Below, one piece after another: positions 62,165-64,000 of a stretch of 64,000 nt of DNA. The DNA is taken from the NCBI RefSeq assembly GCF_947494125.1, contig NZ_CANLTU010000006.1, positions 148,065-212,064 on the forward strand, written 5' to 3'. A model generated the notes under the pieces. That model was not told where the DNA came from and ran no database searches. It was given only the letters and a program-made list of their open reading frames with translations. Within the stretch, counting starts at the first letter, position 1. Every line of letters starts with the position of its first letter. Source of the stretch: an uncultured Tenacibaculum sp. (lineage in GTDB: Bacteria; Bacteroidota; Bacteroidia; Flavobacteriales; Flavobacteriaceae). Made by a program: the position numbers and the translations under genes.

Positions 62165-63703
62165 ATGAAAAAAATAATAACAACAGCATTACTCGCAGTA
62201 GTAGTTTTTATATCATGTAATGATGATGAATTTTTAGATCAGAAATCACCTGATCAATTAACATCTGATTCTTTTTGGAGAAATACAGATGATGCTTTGT
62301 CTGGTTTAACAGCAGTTTATGCTGAATTGGAATCGAGAAGTAATTTTTGGGATGGATGGCAAGAAGGAAGACCAATAATAGAATACTATAGATCTGATTA
62401 TGCTTTACCGGGACCAGATGCGGTAAATTATGCACACTGGAGAGAGATATTCAATTTTAATTATACGAATGGACATACACATATAAATGTTCTTTGGAGA
62501 ACAAATTATAAAGGGTTGAATTTTGCAAATCAAGTGATAACTAAAGTTGGGCAAATGACAGCAGATCAAATATCAGATGCGGATAAGAAGCAGATAATTG
62601 GAGAGGCTACTTTTTTAAGAGGTTATTATCATTTTAAATTGTTAACTCTGTTTGAACAAATTATTTTAAGGACAGAAATTATAACAGCTGAAACGTTGGA
62701 TAAGCCATTGTCGACTAGATCAGAAGCTTGGGAAGTAATTATTGATGACTTTAAGCAGGCGGCAACTATGCTTAAGAATAAAGAAGCTACGGAAGTAGGA
62801 AGAGCGACAAAAGGTGCGGCATATGGGTATTTAGGTAAAGCGTATTTGTATAAAGCAGGAGATGATACATCTTCGGAAACTACAGATTTTCAAAATGCAT
62901 TAGATGCTTTTAAACCTATTGTAGACGGGACAGTTGGAGGTTATGGTTTGGAATCGGATTATTTAAGTCTTTTTAATGGTGAAAATGAAAATAACCAAGA
63001 ATCTGTTTTTGAATTACAATTTAAATCAGGAGATGCTACTTCATGGAATGCAACAAGATTACATGCATTTGTGGGTGATTGGTCTATTGGTGGCTGGGGT
63101 GGATTAGAGGCTACTAAAGGTTTGGAAACAGTAATGAAGTCTGAAGGTATGGTAGCTACTAATGGTTTGTATGATAATAGGTTGTATGGAACAATTTATT
63201 TTAGAGATCCTTTCTTTAATGATGGCGCTAATCCACAAATGCAAGGGTATACTTGGGATCAACTAATGAACTGGCAATACAGTAATTTAAATGCAGGTAA
63301 AGTATATTTTAGGAAGTGGTTGCCTAATTATGTATGGAATAATTCTTATGTGGGGGTTAATGTAGTTTTAATGCGATATGCAGATGTGATGTTAATGTAT
63401 GCTGAAGCTTTAAATGAAACAGGAGCGACGGCTCAGGCAATTCCATTGATTAATAAAGTGAGAGAGATGCATGGGTTAATGCCAGCAATAACTGTAACGT
63501 CTAAAGATGATGTGAAGCAACAGATTATTCATGAAAGAACTATGGAGTTGACGTTAGAGTCTACAAGGTTTTTTGATTTGAGAAGATGGGGTATGTTGGA
63601 GCAGGCTATGCAGGCAGCTAATAGAACTGGATTTAGTTCTTCAGGGCATGGATATTTACCGGTACCGTTGTCTGAGATTAATAATAATAATGAAGTGAAC
63701 TAA
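62165..63703 (+). CDS. SusD/RagB-family nutrient-binding outer membrane lipoprotein
   Basis: Lipobox VVFISC; FLDQKSPDQLTSDSFWRNTDDALSGLTAVYAEL...LRGYYHFKLLTLF...INKVREMHGL...IIHERTMELTLESTRFFDLRRWG. Confidence 0.96.
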   Translation: MKKIITTALLAVVVFISCNDDEFLDQKSPDQLTSDSFWRNTDDALSGLTAVYAELESRSNFWDGWQEGRPIIEYYRSDYALPGPDAVNYAHWREIFNFNYTNGHTHINVLWRTNYKGLNFANQVITKVGQMTADQISDADKKQIIGEATFLRGYYHFKLLTLFEQIILRTEIITAETLDKPLSTRSEAWEVIIDDFKQAATMLKNKEATEVGRATKGAAYGYLGKAYLYKAGDDTSSETTDFQNALDAFKPIVDGTVGGYGLESDYLSLFNGENENNQESVFELQFKSGDATSWNATRLHAFVGDWSIGGWGGLEATKGLETVMKSEGMVATNGLYDNRLYGTIYFRDPFFNDGANPQMQGYTWDQLMNWQYSNLNAGKVYFRKWLPNYVWNNSYVGVNVVLMRYADVMLMYAEALNETGATAQAIPLINKVREMHGLMPAITVTSKDDVKQQIIHERTMELTLESTRFFDLRRWGMLEQAMQAANRTGFSSSGHGYLPVPLSEINNNNEVN

Positions 63704-63735
63704 TTTTGTAATTATTTCTTCATTGATTGAAGGGT

Positions 63736-63768
63736 GGCTGAGGTGTAAAAGCCTCAGCTATTTTTTTT
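63736..63768 (+). terminator. terminator after susD
   Basis: GCTGAGGtgtaaaaGCCTCAGCtaTTTTTTTT. Confidence 0.8.
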
Positions 63769-63773
63769 GTAAT

Positions 63774-63806
63774 AAAAAAGCTTCTCAATAATTTGAGAAG
63801 CTTTTT
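63774..63806. terminator. terminator downstream of tRNA-Asp pair
   Basis: AAAAAAGCTTCTCaataattTGAGAAGCTTTTT. Confidence 0.8.
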
Positions 63807-63807
63807 G

Positions 63808-63881
63808 CGGTCTGGACGGGACTCGAACCCGCGACCCCATGCGTGACAGGCATGTATTCTAACCAGCTGAACTACCAGACC
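63808..63881 (-). tRNA. tRNA-Asp (anticodon GTC)
   Basis: Minus strand GGTCTGGTAGTTCAGCTGGTTAGAATACATGCCTGTCACGCATGGGGTCGCGGGTTCGAGTCCCGTCCAGACCG; 74 nt cloverleaf, anticodon loop CTGTCAC. Confidence 0.96.
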
Positions 63882-63924
63882 GTTGCATATAGCAATATAT
63901 TATTTTAACTTAGATAAACTTTAG

Positions 63925-63998
63925 CGGTCTGGACGGGACTCGAACCCGCGACCCCATGCGTGACAGGCATGTATTCTAACCAGCTGAACTACCAGACC
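63925..63998 (-). tRNA. tRNA-Asp (anticodon GTC), identical second copy
   Basis: Identical 74-nt sequence, 43 bp upstream (minus strand) of the first. Confidence 0.96.
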
Positions 63999-64000
63999 GT

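Overview
AT-rich window from a Bacteroidota genome, most likely Flavobacteriaceae. Support for this: gldB/gldC, a SusC/SusD pair, GLPGLI proteins, a T9SS-type C-terminal sorting tail, and repeated TAnnTTTG promoter motifs. Much of it is ordinary core genome: tig-clpP-clpX, dnaG, nadE-gldB-gldC, a folK/deoxynucleoside kinase fusion, pnp-rpsO, accD, class II fba, tamL, a TrmH-type methyltransferase, a second dNK, a two-component system, two tandem GLPGLI genes with an outer-membrane receptor, a large reprolysin-like protease, lipB, YceI, dtd, rsgA, an aromatic amino acid operon (pheA-aminotransferase-tyrA-DAHPS/CM), and two tandem tRNA-Asp(GTC) at the right edge. Two items stand out. (1) The 44.5-63.7 kb locus combines a Leloir galactose pathway (galM, galK, galT, SGLT transporter), a lipoprotein GH2 beta-galactosidase, a lipoprotein YgjK-like GH63 glycosidase, a SusC/SusD pair, a GntR/LacI-like regulator, and a 1008-aa kinase-M23-class III aminotransferase fusion. 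The fusion's two ends resemble human hydroxylysine kinase and 5-phosphohydroxylysine phospho-lyase. I propose this is a catabolic locus for the collagen glycan unit Glc-alpha-1,2-Gal-beta-O-hydroxylysine. (2) Upstream of pheA is an unannotated 19-codon leader ORF, MLQNIWQGFYFYFYFFNKS, followed by competing antiterminator and terminator hairpins ending at the pheA start codon. This fits ribosome-mediated Phe/Tyr attenuation. No CRISPR arrays, transposons or prophage were seen. All family assignments were made by eye, without database searches.
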